A stretch of DNA of 63,546 nt from Alphaproteobacteria bacterium (lineage in GTDB: Bacteria; Pseudomonadota; Alphaproteobacteria; Rhizobiales; Hyphomicrobiaceae). The stretch is taken from the NCBI GenBank assembly GCA_019137195.1, contig JAGVSR010000013.1, positions 1 through 63,546 of the forward strand. The letters are read 5' to 3'. The position numbers were made by a program, and so were the translations under genes. Under the pieces are notes generated by a model that was given only the letters and a program-made list of their open reading frames with translations, was not told the DNA's origin and ran no database searches. The number at the start of each line of letters is the position of its first letter. Position 1 is the stretch's first letter. Of the stretch, positions 35,882 to 45,187 are shown one piece after another.

Positions 35882-36292
35882 TCAGCGCAGCACGTTGTAG
35901 AGCGCTTTGCCGGCAGGCGTCGCCAGCTCGTCGCACTCGATGGTACGATCACCGTCGGTGTTGGCGTGGAGGAAGCGCATCTTCACGAGCCGCTTCCACT
36001 CGCCCATGCTGAGCGAGCCGTCTTTGTCAGGATTGGCGGCGGCGAAGGCAGCGTCCGAGACGCGCCCACCGACCTCGGCCCGCTCGAGCGTGCGATCCTT
36101 GTCGGGGTTCATGGCATGGAAGGCGGCCTTCGCGGCCTTCATCGCCTCGCCCAGGGTCATCGAGCCGTCGCCGTCGGGATCGATGGCGTCGAGCGCCGGG
36201 CAGCTGCCGGCCGCGGCAGGGGTAGAGACCACAGCCGTGGAAAGGCCGGCGGCCACCAGGGCGATACCAAATGCATGTGCGAGCTTGATCAT
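35882..36292 (-). CDS. Secreted protein with four EF-hand loops
   Basis: This 136-residue secreted calcium-binding protein starts with a signal peptide (about 1-27, ending STPAAAG). Four canonical EF-hand loops follow: DPDGDGSMTLGE, NPDKDRTLERAE, NPDKDGSLSMGE and NTDGDRTIECDE, each with the acidic residues at positions 1, 3, 5 and 12. Calcium buffering or sensing in the periplasm is likely; no partner is evident. The start at 36292 has GGAGG six bases upstream, and the longer frame upstream is not convincing. Confidence 0.88.
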   Translation of the reverse strand: MIKLAHAFGIALVAAGLSTAVVSTPAAAGSCPALDAIDPDGDGSMTLGEAMKAAKAAFHAMNPDKDRTLERAEVGGRVSDAAFAAANPDKDGSLSMGEWKRLVKMRFLHANTDGDRTIECDELATPAGKALYNVLR

Positions 36293-36430
36293 CTTGATCC
36301 TCCATGAAGAGACGCGTGTCGCGTCGCGGAATGTGGTCCGATTGTTACAAACCGGGCGTGGACGGGAAAGCAAAAAGATTGAGGCTTTTCCGCGGCTTTT
36401 CTGTTGCGGCTCGACAATTGCTTGAAATGG

Positions 36431-37207
36431 CTAGCAATCCGTCCGCACTGGAATGCCCGCCGCGGCCATGTGGCGCTTGGCCTCGCCGATCGTGTACGTG
36501 CCGAAATGGAAGATCGAGGCTGCCAGCACCGCCGATGCGCCGCCGAGCTTTACCCCGTCCACCAAGTGATCGAGCGTGCCGACGCCCCCCGAGGCGATCA
36601 CCGGCACCGGCACGGCATCCGAGATTGCGCGAGTTAGTCCGATGTCAAACCCGGCCTTGGTCCCGTCGCGATCCATCGACGTGAGCAGGATCTCGCCGGC
36701 CCCAAGCGACACCACCTCGTCGGCATAGCGCACGGCGTCGATGCCGGTAGGCTTGCGCCCGCCATGCGTGAAAATCTCCCACCGCTCCGGTTCGCCCGCG
36801 TCCGACACCTTTTTGGCGTCGATCGCGACCACGATACATTGCGATCCGAACTTCTCCGCGCCCTCGCTCACGAACGTGCGCCGGTTGACCGCTGCCGTGT
36901 TGATCGAGACCTTGTCGGCGCCAGCCTCGAGCAGACGGCGTATGTCGTCCACGGTGCGCACGCCGCCGCCGACGGTCAGCGGCATGAAGCAGCGTTCGGC
37001 CGTGCGTTCGACGATCGAGAAGATCGTGTCGCGGTTCTCGTGACTGGCCGTAATGTCGAGAAAGCAGAGTTCGTCGGCTCCCGCCGCGTCGTAGGCGGCC
37101 GCAGCCTCGACCGGATCGCCGGCATCGATGAGGTCGACGAAGTTTACGCCCTTGACGACGCGGCCGTCCTTCACGTCGAGGCAGGGGATGATGCGGGTCT
37201 TGAGCAT
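36431..37207 (-). CDS. hisF: Imidazole glycerol phosphate synthase subunit HisF
   Basis: HisF is the cyclase subunit of imidazole glycerol phosphate synthase in histidine biosynthesis and works with HisH. The 258-residue TIM barrel begins [20 protein letters not shown] (the catalytic aspartate is in CLDVKDG). Other motifs are [40 protein letters not shown] (second catalytic aspartate) and [13 protein letters not shown]. The length is standard. Unlike many relatives, no other his genes are adjacent within this window; a TadG-like gene precedes it and an EF-hand gene follows. Confidence 0.96.
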   Translation of the reverse strand: MLKTRIIPCLDVKDGRVVKGVNFVDLIDAGDPVEAAAAYDAAGADELCFLDITASHENRDTIFSIVERTAERCFMPLTVGGGVRTVDDIRRLLEAGADKVSINTAAVNRRTFVSEGAEKFGSQCIVVAIDAKKVSDAGEPERWEIFTHGGRKPTGIDAVRYADEVVSLGAGEILLTSMDRDGTKAGFDIGLTRAISDAVPVPVIASGGVGTLDHLVDGVKLGGASAVLAASIFHFGTYTIGEAKRHMAAAGIPVRTDC

Positions 37208-37297
37208 GGTCTCAATTAGCGTGGCCGCTCGCACAGTTGCAAGGAAATCCCCTCTCCGTCTTGAGGGGCGTCCGGGTGTTGGTGGCGAGAGTACGCG

Positions 37298-37323
37298 AAA
37301 GGGGCGCCTCGCGGCGCCCCTTT
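37298..37323 (-). terminator. Terminator after TadG-like gene
   Basis: An 11-base-pair perfect stem (37298-37308 with 37313-37323) with loop TCGC, flanked by A and T triplets, lies 27 bases past the TadG-like stop and before hisF. Confidence 0.8.
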
Positions 37324-37349
37324 CCTTGCTTGAGCCCGGGTCCGAGCAC

Positions 37350-38729
37350 TTACCTGGAAAGGTAGAGGCTCGAGATCTTGAGAGCGATGTCGCGGAACGC
37401 AGACTTGAGCTGCTCGCCGTCGTCGGCATCGTAGAAGTGGCCGGGCGTCGTAGCGCAGTAGTTGAGCGTGCCGATCGCCGTCTGGTTGCCGCCGAGCTGG
37501 AACCCGACCGTATAGACCGTGATGCCCTGGGCCTTCATGCCGTCGCACAGAGCCCTGGCCTGGGTATTCGAGTCTCCGTTGGGCGAGGTGCCGGAGATGC
37601 CGTCGGCCGTATACTGCGTGTTGTACTCGCCGTCAGTCATCAGGATGGCGATCTTCATCAGCTTCGGCGCATCGTACGCTTGAGCGCCGCTGCCGGACGG
37701 CCAATAGGGAGCCCAATTCGGCGACAGAGCGTACCAGGACCATGCGGTCCCCAGATGGCCAGCCGTTGAGCCGGCGATGGTGAGGCCGTTGATCGCGGCA
37801 TGAAGCGCGGTCTTGCTGTTGGTCAGCGGCGTGATGGTGTCCGACGCCGGCTGCGTACACGACGAGTTCGTCTGGCGCTCGGTGGTAACGTACTGGCCGG
37901 GGCCCGGAGGAGCATCGGTGAACTTCTCGGTGCCGATCCGTTCGACGACGCACGGGACCGGCCGATAGGTCTTGCCCGACTTGATGATATTCGGCGGGTT
38001 CGAGCCGCGGACGGCGTCCAGCATCGAGGCCGGAGGACGCATGTCGGCCGAGAACGGCACGATGGCCATCTTAGACGTGTACTGGCTCTGGTCGTCCCAG
38101 ATCACGATATCGACGAGATCCTCGGCCGCGTCCTTGAGGTCCCTGATCTTCTGGCCCTGCATGGAGCCCGAGGTATCGGCCATGAGCGCGATCTCGATGC
38201 TCATCTCCGCATTCCCGCCGACCTGGAGCTGCGCCTTGGAGTACTCGGTCTTGGCCGCGTTGATGAGCGGCATCTCGTTGATGTTGGCGAGCGCCAGGAT
38301 CGGCGTCGCGATGTAGGCGTTGCCGCTTGCGCTGAACGCAGTCCCGTTGTCAGTCGGCGCGAACGTGATGTCGTCGCTCTTGACCGGGATGCGGGTCTTG
38401 ATGTTGTCCTGGTAGTACTTAGTAGCCGCAGCGATCGCGCCCGCGGTGTCCTTCGAGTTGAGCTGCAGCGCGCGCCCACCTGCGAGAACCGCGGCGTCCA
38501 TGGCAGAGATCGTTTGCCGGCGCGCGTGCAGCCAACGGCCGAAGTCGACGGCGCCGCCAATTCCGAGCAGCATCACCATCAACATCAACGCGAACAGCAC
38601 GGCCACGTTGCCGGAGGTGTCGTGACGCGCATCCTCGAGAACGTCTCCTAGCCGCTTGATCAGCCTTGTCGAGCTCATCCGACGCACATCCGGCGTTGCG
38701 TCGCGGTTTTGCGCCCTAAGAGCAAACAT
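37350..38729 (-). CDS. TadG-like pilus-assembly protein with von Willebrand A domain
   Basis: This 459-residue protein has a TadE/TadG-type N-terminus: a short cytoplasmic part, then [20 protein letters not shown] as the membrane helix, with [20 protein letters not shown], typical of TadG. A von Willebrand A domain follows, with the metal-binding DTSGSM and the later [11 protein letters not shown]. These proteins are minor pilins or surface parts of Flp/Tad pili. The start at 38729 has GGAGG six bases upstream. No other tad gene lies in the window, so this is a separate copy whose role is open. An AT-rich region lies upstream. Confidence 0.86.
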   Translation of the reverse strand: MFALRAQNRDATPDVRRMSSTRLIKRLGDVLEDARHDTSGNVAVLFALMLMVMLLGIGGAVDFGRWLHARRQTISAMDAAVLAGGRALQLNSKDTAGAIAAATKYYQDNIKTRIPVKSDDITFAPTDNGTAFSASGNAYIATPILALANINEMPLINAAKTEYSKAQLQVGGNAEMSIEIALMADTSGSMQGQKIRDLKDAAEDLVDIVIWDDQSQYTSKMAIVPFSADMRPPASMLDAVRGSNPPNIIKSGKTYRPVPCVVERIGTEKFTDAPPGPGQYVTTERQTNSSCTQPASDTITPLTNSKTALHAAINGLTIAGSTAGHLGTAWSWYALSPNWAPYWPSGSGAQAYDAPKLMKIAILMTDGEYNTQYTADGISGTSPNGDSNTQARALCDGMKAQGITVYTVGFQLGGNQTAIGTLNYCATTPGHFYDADDGEQLKSAFRDIALKISSLYLSR

Positions 38730-38739
38730 GGTACGCCTC

Positions 38740-39015
38740 CTGCACCAAACTTCCACACTTGGCAAAGTACTCGCTCGCCATTTCATAGAAGTAAAAGCCT
38801 CAAACTGGCGAGACATTGAGGAAAACCAAGTAAAAAATTGTATAAATGCGCAGTTTTACTAAAATTGCATCTCGAAAAGTAGTAGACTATTAGCGATGAA
38901 TACTTGCATTTGTCAGAAAGTATTATGGTTGCGACTCAAGAGTGAGCAGTTGTTATTGAAGTATTCAGATCTTGGCCATGCCACATCAAGGCATAAAGAC
39001 TTGTTTATGTCTTTG
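38740..39015. other. AT-rich intergenic island
   Basis: Base composition here is clearly lower in G+C than the surrounding genes, with A and T runs and no convincing gene. It holds the promoters for the TadG-like gene (leftward) and ahcY (rightward). Such islands often bind nucleoid proteins or mark acquired sequence. I see no repeat or transposon end. Confidence 0.55.
38992..39009. promoter_or_regulatory. Candidate SahR-type operator upstream of ahcY
   Basis: The inverted repeat CATAAA-GACTTG-TTTATG has perfect six-base arms. SahR, an ArsR-type repressor of methionine-cycle genes including ahcY in proteobacteria, is reported to bind AT-rich palindromes; my recollection of its exact motif is imperfect. 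The repeat overlaps the candidate -35 of the ahcY promoter, a position suited to repression. Confidence 0.5.
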
Positions 39016-39029
39016 TTGCGCTCTAGGAG
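39001..39029 (+). promoter_or_regulatory. Candidate ahcY promoter
   Basis: TTGTTT (39001-39006) and TAGGAG (39024-39029) are 17 bases apart. The -10 is a modest match. Transcription from here would give a leader of about 130 bases; within it CGCCG (39054-39058) can pair with CGGCG (39068-39072). I do not find the consensus of the SAH riboswitch. Confidence 0.35.
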
Positions 39030-39166
39030 CCGCTGAGCTATGCAACGCCCGGGCGCCGTGAAGGGCTCGGCGGACACGCGTCTCGATCCGAGGCCCACAG
39101 TCCAACGGCGGGACGACTTCTGGCCGCCGGCAGCACAGCCGGACGTATCAAAATGAGGAACGACGC

Positions 39167-40564
39167 ATGACCGACTACATCGTCAAGGACATCGGCTTGG
39201 CCGGCTGGGGCCGCAAAGAGATTGCCATCGCCGAGACCGAGATGCCGGGCCTGATGGCGACCCGCTCCGAGTACGGCCCCCGGCAGCCCTTGAAGGGAGC
39301 TCGCATCGCCGGCTCCCTCCACATGACCATCCAGACGGCCGTGCTGATCGAGACCCTGAAGGCGCTCGGCGCCGATATCCGCTGGGTCTCGTGCAACATC
39401 TACTCGACCCAGGATCACGCCGCCGCAGCCATTGCCGCCGCCGGCATCCCGGTCTTTGCGTGGAAGGGCGAGAGCCTGAAGGACTACTGGGACTACACGC
39501 TGAAGCTCTTCGAATGGGGCGACGGCGGCATGCCGAACATGATCCTCGACGACGGCGGCGATGCGACGCTTCTCGTCCATCTCGGCGTCCGCGCCGAGGG
39601 CGGAGACACCGCGTTCCTCGACAAGGCCGGCTCCGAGGAGGAGGAGATCCTGTTCGCGCTCATCAAGCGCATCCTGAGCGAGAAGCCGAAAGGCTGGTTC
39701 GGCGAGGTCGCCAAAGCGATCCGCGGCGTCTCCGAGGAGACCACGACGGGCGTCCACCGCCTCTACGAGATGGAGAAGGCAGGCAAGCTTCTGTTCCCCG
39801 CGATCAACGTCAACGATGCCGTCACCAAGTCGAAGTTCGACAACCTCTATGGCTGCCGTGAATCGCTCGTCGACGGCATCCGCCGCGGCACCGACGTCAT
39901 GATGGCCGGCAAGGTCGCCATGGTCGCGGGCTTCGGCGACGTCGGCAAGGGCACGGCCGCCTCGCTGCGCCAAGCCGGTTGCCGCGTGATGGTGTCGGAG
40001 ATCGACCCCATTTGCGCGCTGCAGGCCGCCATGGAGGGTTACGAGGTCACGACCATGGAGGACGCGGTGTCCCGCGCCGACATCTTCGTCACTGCGACCG
40101 GCAACAAGGACGTCATCACCACCGAGCACATGCGGGCCATGAAGGACCGCGCCATTGTCTGCAACATCGGCCACTTCGACAACGAGATCCAGGTTGCCGG
40201 CCTCAAGAACTTCAAGTGGGTGAACATCAAGCCCCAGGTCGACGAGATCGAGTTCCCGGACGGCCGCCGCATCATCCTCCTTTCGGAGGGCCGCCTCGTG
40301 AACCTTGGCAACGCCATGGGCCACCCCTCGTTCGTCATGTCGGCCTCGTTCACCAACCAGACGCTGGCTCAGATCGAGCTGTGGACCAATTCCGGCAAGT
40401 ACGAGCGGAAGGTCTACACGCTGCCGAAGCACCTCGACGAGAAGGTCGCGATGCTGCACCTGTCGAAGATCGGCGCCAAGCTGACCAAGCTGAGACCCGA
40501 TCAGGCCGCCTACATCGGCGTGCCGGAGCAAGGTCCCTTCAAGAGCGATCACTACCGCTATTGA
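39167..40564 (+). CDS. ahcY: S-adenosylhomocysteine hydrolase
   Basis: AhcY converts S-adenosylhomocysteine to adenosine and homocysteine and relieves inhibition of methyltransferases. The 465-residue length is standard. [21 protein letters not shown] is split by residues typical of the substrate domain; [16 protein letters not shown] is the NAD-binding glycine motif, and [10 protein letters not shown] and the C-terminal KSDHYRY are characteristic. The start at 39167 has GAGGAA six bases upstream. A palindrome and a short leader precede it. divL follows about 340 bases downstream beyond a terminator, the usual gene order in the order Hyphomicrobiales. Confidence 0.97.
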   Translation: MTDYIVKDIGLAGWGRKEIAIAETEMPGLMATRSEYGPRQPLKGARIAGSLHMTIQTAVLIETLKALGADIRWVSCNIYSTQDHAAAAIAAAGIPVFAWKGESLKDYWDYTLKLFEWGDGGMPNMILDDGGDATLLVHLGVRAEGGDTAFLDKAGSEEEEILFALIKRILSEKPKGWFGEVAKAIRGVSEETTTGVHRLYEMEKAGKLLFPAINVNDAVTKSKFDNLYGCRESLVDGIRRGTDVMMAGKVAMVAGFGDVGKGTAASLRQAGCRVMVSEIDPICALQAAMEGYEVTTMEDAVSRADIFVTATGNKDVITTEHMRAMKDRAIVCNIGHFDNEIQVAGLKNFKWVNIKPQVDEIEFPDGRRIILLSEGRLVNLGNAMGHPSFVMSASFTNQTLAQIELWTNSGKYERKVYTLPKHLDEKVAMLHLSKIGAKLTKLRPDQAAYIGVPEQGPFKSDHYRY

Positions 40565-40601
40565 TAACGGTTCCGACTGCCGGCCGTTGGCCGTACTCGA
40601 G

Positions 40602-40632
40602 CGGCGCCCCACAAGGGGCGCCGTTTTCGTTT
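40602..40632 (+). terminator. Terminator after ahcY
   Basis: A nine-base-pair perfect stem (40602-40610 with 40615-40623) with loop ACAA is followed by TTTTCGTTT. It lies 38 bases after the ahcY stop. Confidence 0.92.
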
Positions 40633-40901
40633 GGAATGGGGCACTGGGCATGCCTATGCAACGCCACTTGCTGGCGAGCGCACCCGGTCCTGCCCGGAGC
40701 ACTCCCGCGCCTCGAATGCCACCACGTCGCCGCATCTCGCTTGAGATGCCGCGCCGCTCTGGCCGAACGGCTGCCCTGCCCGCATAATCCGCAACTGATT
40801 CGGCCTGGCGCCAGGGGCCGTTCGCTTCCACCGATCCGCGTCCCCTGCCTCGTGCGTCCGGCGGCCATGACATCGACAAACCGACGGTACCGCGAGCCCC
40901 G
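40633..40901. other. Intergenic region before divL
   Basis: No gene is visible. It must contain the divL promoter, but I could not pick one with confidence, nor a clear CtrA box (TTAA-N7-TTAA). Confidence 0.4.
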
Positions 40902-43424
40902 ATGCTCTCCCTCTCGATCCCGACCAGGCTGCGCAGCACCCGATCCGAGGTGCTGGCTCTGCTCGCGGCGAGCCTCGCTTGCGTCGTTATTCTGACCGTC
41001 GGCATCGTGCGGGGAGACGGAAATGCCGCGGACGGCGTGCCGGGAGCCGGCTCGCTCCTCCTCATGGCGTTGATCGCCGGCGTGGCCTTGCTTGCGCTCC
41101 TCGCCCTCTTCAACGCCATGCGATCCTTGAGAGGGCGGGTCGCGAAGGCCGAGTCTCATGCGCGCGAGATGCAAAGGAACCTCGTCACCGCCGAGGCGCT
41201 CGTCAAAGCCGAGCCACAGATCCTGATCTACTGGGAGCAGGGCCGTACCTTCAAGGTCGTTACGCAGACGTTGACCGGTGTGCCAGGTTTGCCCACGAGC
41301 CAGCCCGAGCTCTTGCGCTTCGGGCTCTGGCTCGACCAGCGTGCGGCGCAGAGTCTCAAGGCGGCGCTCGACTCGCTGTTCGCCCAGGGTCGCGCCTTCA
41401 ACCTCATCCTGAAGACCGCAGCCGGCGGCCACCTCGAGGCCGACGGGCGCGCAGCGGGCGGCCGCGCCGTGCTGCGCCTCCGCGACGTCGCCGGCTACAA
41501 GCGCGATCTATCGACCATTCTCGACCTCCATAGCGGACTCGCGCGCGACATCCGCTCGAGCCGGGCGCTTCTCGACGCCCTGCCGAGCCCGGCTTGGCTA
41601 AGAGCCGACGATGGCCGCCTCACCTGGGTCAACACCGCCTACGTCGCAGCCGTCGAAGCACGCTCCGACAACGAGGTGTTGAAGAGCCAGATCGAGCTCA
41701 TGGAGAGCCGCCAGCGCAACGCGGCGTCCCTGATCCTGCGCCAGGGCAAGACCTATCGTGACCGACTGCCGCTCGTCATCAAGGGCGAGCGCCGCCCGCA
41801 CGACGTCGTCATCGTTGGTCTGGGCGATGCCACCGCCGGTGTCGCCATCGACGCTGCGGCCATCGAAACCGCCAAAGGTGAGCTCGACCGCCAAGTCGCC
41901 GCCTACGACCGCACCCTCGACCGCGTCTCGACCGCCGTCGCCATCTTCGACGCCAACCGGCGCCTCGTGTTCTTCAACACCGCCTACCAGAGGCTATGGC
42001 AGCTCGATGCCGACTGGCTCGAGACCGGCCCCTCGGCCTCTGACGTGCTCGACCGGCTGCGCGAGCTTGGTCGCCTGCCCGAGGTCCACCCGTACAAGGA
42101 GTGGAAGAAGCGCGTGCTGACCGTGCCCGAGGCCGGAAGTCCGGTCGACGACGGCTGGCACCTGCCGGACGGCCGCGTGCTTCGGATCTCGACCGAGCTC
42201 CGCCCCGACGGCGGCACCACCTGCCTTTACGACGATGAGACCGAGCGTATCGGTCTCGAGCGCCAGTACAACACGCTCATCACCACCCAGAACGAGACGC
42301 TGAACAGCCTCAAGGAAGGCGTGGCAGTGTTCGGTACCGACGGTTGCCTCCAGCTCTACAACTCCGCCTTCGCAGCCATCTGGAAGCAGTCGCGCCGCCA
42401 GCTCGCGCAGCGCCCGCACATCGACGTCTTCATCCGCGATGCGAGCGTCCTCTACGAGGACGCCGCGGTGTGGAGCGCCATCGGTCAGGCGGTCACCTCG
42501 TTCTCGAGCGAGCGAAAGGCGCTCTCCGGTCAGATGATGCGCCCTGACGGCAGCGTCATCGACTACGCCGCGACGCCGCTTCCCGATGGCGGCACGCTCC
42601 TGACCTTCGCCGACGTCACGGTATCGAAGCGCTACGAGCGCATCCTGGTCGAGAAGAACGAGGCCCTCGAGGCCGCCGACCGCTTGAAGGACCAGTTCAT
42701 CGGCCATGTCTCCTACGAGCTGCGCACGCCGTTGCAGAACATCATCGGCTACACCGATCTGCTGGCGAACCCCGTGTTCGGCACCCTGAACGAGCGTCAG
42801 GCGGGATATCTCGAGGCCGTTTCGTCCTCGTCGCGTACGCTCCTATCGCTCATCGACGGTATTCTCGATCTTGCGACCATCGACGCCGGCGCCTTGAAGC
42901 TCGAGCTCGGCTCGGTGAAGGTGCGCGAGGTCATCGATCAGGCGATTCTCGGGATCCGCGAGCGCGCCGCCACGGCCAGTCTCACGCTCGACATCGCGCT
43001 CGCCGACGATGTCGACACGGTCGTGGCCGATGCCGCACGCGTGCGCCAGATCCTCTACAATCTCCTTTCCAACGCTGCCGGCTTCTCGAAGTCGGGCGGC
43101 ACCATCAACATCAGCGCCTGGCGCGACAAGGGCTTTCTGGTGCTCTCGGTCGAGGATTTCGGCCCCGGCATTCCGAAAGATGAGCTCGGCCGCGTGTTCG
43201 ACCGCTTCGAGAGCCGCACGCAGGGCTCCTCGCACCGCGGCGCAGGTCTCGGCCTTTCTATCGTCAAGAGCCTCGTCGAGCTCCATGGCGGCGACATGAC
43301 GCTCGATAGCGAGATTGGACGTGGTACCCGCGTCACGGTACGCTTGCCCGAGCGGGGCAGGGCCCGCAAACCCGAGACCGCCGCCGACAGTCATGACACA
43401 TCGCTGGACCGTTCCACAGGCTGA
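40902..43424 (+). CDS. divL: Cell-cycle regulator DivL (tyrosine-type sensor kinase-like protein)
   Basis: This 840-residue membrane protein is built like a PAS-containing histidine kinase. Two N-terminal hydrophobic segments (LALLAASLACVVILTVGIV and LLLMALIAGVALLALLALF) are followed by about three PAS-like domains and a kinase core. In the H-box the usual phospho-histidine is replaced by tyrosine 605 in FIGHVSYELRTPLQN, the hallmark of DivL. The ATPase lobe retains ILYNLLSNAAGFSKSG, DFGPGIP and RGAGLGLSIVKSL. In Caulobacter, DivL helps DivK control CckA and CtrA activity. Its place between ahcY and tsaE matches the alphaproteobacterial gene order and supports the call. The stop overlaps tsaE by 32 bases. 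Confidence 0.88.
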   Translation: MLSLSIPTRLRSTRSEVLALLAASLACVVILTVGIVRGDGNAADGVPGAGSLLLMALIAGVALLALLALFNAMRSLRGRVAKAESHAREMQRNLVTAEALVKAEPQILIYWEQGRTFKVVTQTLTGVPGLPTSQPELLRFGLWLDQRAAQSLKAALDSLFAQGRAFNLILKTAAGGHLEADGRAAGGRAVLRLRDVAGYKRDLSTILDLHSGLARDIRSSRALLDALPSPAWLRADDGRLTWVNTAYVAAVEARSDNEVLKSQIELMESRQRNAASLILRQGKTYRDRLPLVIKGERRPHDVVIVGLGDATAGVAIDAAAIETAKGELDRQVAAYDRTLDRVSTAVAIFDANRRLVFFNTAYQRLWQLDADWLETGPSASDVLDRLRELGRLPEVHPYKEWKKRVLTVPEAGSPVDDGWHLPDGRVLRISTELRPDGGTTCLYDDETERIGLERQYNTLITTQNETLNSLKEGVAVFGTDGCLQLYNSAFAAIWKQSRRQLAQRPHIDVFIRDASVLYEDAAVWSAIGQAVTSFSSERKALSGQMMRPDGSVIDYAATPLPDGGTLLTFADVTVSKRYERILVEKNEALEAADRLKDQFIGHVSYELRTPLQNIIGYTDLLANPVFGTLNERQAGYLEAVSSSSRTLLSLIDGILDLATIDAGALKLELGSVKVREVIDQAILGIRERAATASLTLDIALADDVDTVVADAARVRQILYNLLSNAAGFSKSGGTINISAWRDKGFLVLSVEDFGPGIPKDELGRVFDRFESRTQGSSHRGAGLGLSIVKSLVELHGGDMTLDSEIGRGTRVTVRLPERGRARKPETAADSHDTSLDRSTG

Positions 43425-45060
43425 CGAGGGCGCTCTTCGCCGTTTCGCCGAGGCCGTCGCGCTGAAGCTTCGCGCCGGCGACACGCTCTCGCTGGCAGGC
43501 GATCTCGGCGCTGGCAAGACGACCTTCGCGCGCGCGCTCGTCCGGGCCCTCCTCGACGACGATGCCGCCGAGGTGCCGAGCCCCACTTTCTCGATCGTCC
43601 AGACTTACGACACGCCGCGTCTCGCGCTGGCGCACCTCGATCTCTATCGGCTGTCGCACGAGGACGAGGTGACCGAGCTCGGCATCGAGGAGTTGCGCGC
43701 CGCCGGTGCCATCGTGGTCGAGTGGGCCGAGCGTGCGCCGTCGGTGCTCGGTCCAGACCGTCTCGACGTTGCGCTGGCGGAGGGCGCCGGCGAAACGACG
43801 CGCAACCTCACGCTCATGGGTTTCGGCTCGTGGGCCGACCGCTTGCAGCGCATCGAGGCGATGCTCACGTTCCTTGATCGCGTCGCGGCCTGGCGGCGCT
43901 CCCGCATTCATTACCTCCAGGGCGACGCGTCCGCGCGCGCCTATGCGAAGCTCACCCTTCCGCAACATCCCGGACGGGACCGCCCTCGCCAGCCGTCCGC
44001 CACGAGGGACCGGGGCGGCGCTGCGACGACGCCGGCAGGCGAGTTCGTCGTTGTTTCGAACGAGGGGGCGGGGCGTGAGACCGCCCTTCTCATGGATTGG
44101 CCACGCCAGCCGGACGGTCCGCCGATCAGGAACGGCCTGCCCTATAGCCGCATTGCGCATCTCGCCGAGGACGTGTCCGCCTTCACCGCCGTCGCCGGCG
44201 TCCTCGCGCGCCACGCCTTCGCCGCTCCAGCCATCTTCGCCGCCGATCTCGACCAGGGGTTCCTCGTCATCGAGCACCTGGGCGAGCGCGTCTTCGGCCG
44301 CGAGATCGCTGCCGGACGGCCGATGCTACCGCTTTGGCGCGACGCCACAGACGTTCTCATCGCCCTGCGCTCCATTCCGTCGGCTGCACTCGACGGCGCA
44401 CCCGTCGGTTTCGGCAGCAGCGCCGTCCGTAGGCTCCCCGCCTACGACATCGACGCCATGGCTATCGAGACCGAGCTTCTGCTCGATTGGTACTGGCCGA
44501 TGATGAAGGGCGCTCCGCCGACCGTGGAAGCCTATGCAGGGGCCGCGCACCTCTGGTCAGCCCTCTTCCCGCACGTGAGCAGTCACCCGCCGTGTATCGT
44601 GCTGCGCGATTTTCATTCGCCGAACCTACTCGTGCTCGATGGCCGCGGATCAGACCCGAAGGCGCGGGTCGGTCTCATCGACTTTCAGGACGCCATGCAG
44701 GGTCACCCGGCCTACGATCTCGTCTCCCTATTGCAGGACGCGCGCCTCGACGTACCGCCGGAGATCGAAGCGGAGCTGCTCGATCACTATTGCCGCCGGG
44801 TCGCGAAGGGCGAGCCCGCGTTCGACGAGGCAGCCTTCCGTCTCGCCTATGCCATCCTAGGCGCGCAGCGGAACACGAAGATCCTCGGCATCTTTGCGCG
44901 TCTGGCAAAACGCGACGGCAAACGGACCTATCTCGCTCACATTCCGCGCATCTGGCGTTACCTCGAGCGCGACCTCGCCCACCCGGGGCTGGCTGACCTG
45001 AGGACCTGGTACGACGCGGCGTTCGCCCCCGCCCTCCGCGCCACCGTCCCCACGGCCTGA
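43393..45060 (+). CDS. TsaE-AmgK fusion: tRNA t6A ATPase and cell-wall amino-sugar kinase
   Basis: This 555-residue protein joins two enzymes. Residues 1-150 match TsaE, the ATPase needed for threonylcarbamoyl-adenosine on tRNA: GDLGAGKTTFARAL (Walker A), VPSPTFSIVQTYD and HLDLYRL. Residues 165-550 match the AmgK anomeric sugar kinase/phosphotransferase fold: GDASARAYAKL, FLVIEHLGERVFG, LRDFHSPNLLVL (catalytic loop) and LIDFQDAMQG. AmgK phosphorylates N-acetylmuramic acid and N-acetylglucosamine during peptidoglycan recycling. MurU, the next gene, uses the product. The start at 43393 overlaps divL. This fusion is known in the class, so both activities are likely real. Confidence 0.88.
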   Translation: MTHRWTVPQADEGALRRFAEAVALKLRAGDTLSLAGDLGAGKTTFARALVRALLDDDAAEVPSPTFSIVQTYDTPRLALAHLDLYRLSHEDEVTELGIEELRAAGAIVVEWAERAPSVLGPDRLDVALAEGAGETTRNLTLMGFGSWADRLQRIEAMLTFLDRVAAWRRSRIHYLQGDASARAYAKLTLPQHPGRDRPRQPSATRDRGGAATTPAGEFVVVSNEGAGRETALLMDWPRQPDGPPIRNGLPYSRIAHLAEDVSAFTAVAGVLARHAFAAPAIFAADLDQGFLVIEHLGERVFGREIAAGRPMLPLWRDATDVLIALRSIPSAALDGAPVGFGSSAVRRLPAYDIDAMAIETELLLDWYWPMMKGAPPTVEAYAGAAHLWSALFPHVSSHPPCIVLRDFHSPNLLVLDGRGSDPKARVGLIDFQDAMQGHPAYDLVSLLQDARLDVPPEIEAELLDHYCRRVAKGEPAFDEAAFRLAYAILGAQRNTKILGIFARLAKRDGKRTYLAHIPRIWRYLERDLAHPGLADLRTWYDAAFAPALRATVPTA

Positions 45061-45187
45061 TCGGCGTCTTGCCGGCGGGCGCTGCCGTCGCGTTCCGAAT
45101 TCGCCATCCCGATCGAGACATGATACCCCCTCACTACGGCCCCCGAGAGGGGGAGCGGGCGAGTTGGGCGAGAGGCAAGCAAGGACG

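Noticed and set aside
38913-39098. Small frames in the AT-rich island
   Set aside because: No ribosome sites or conserved-looking sequence; the region looks regulatory.
39010-39166. SAH riboswitch upstream of ahcY
   Set aside because: Hairpins can be drawn, but the core elements that I know for that riboswitch are not matched, and the likely transcription start falls inside the first stem.
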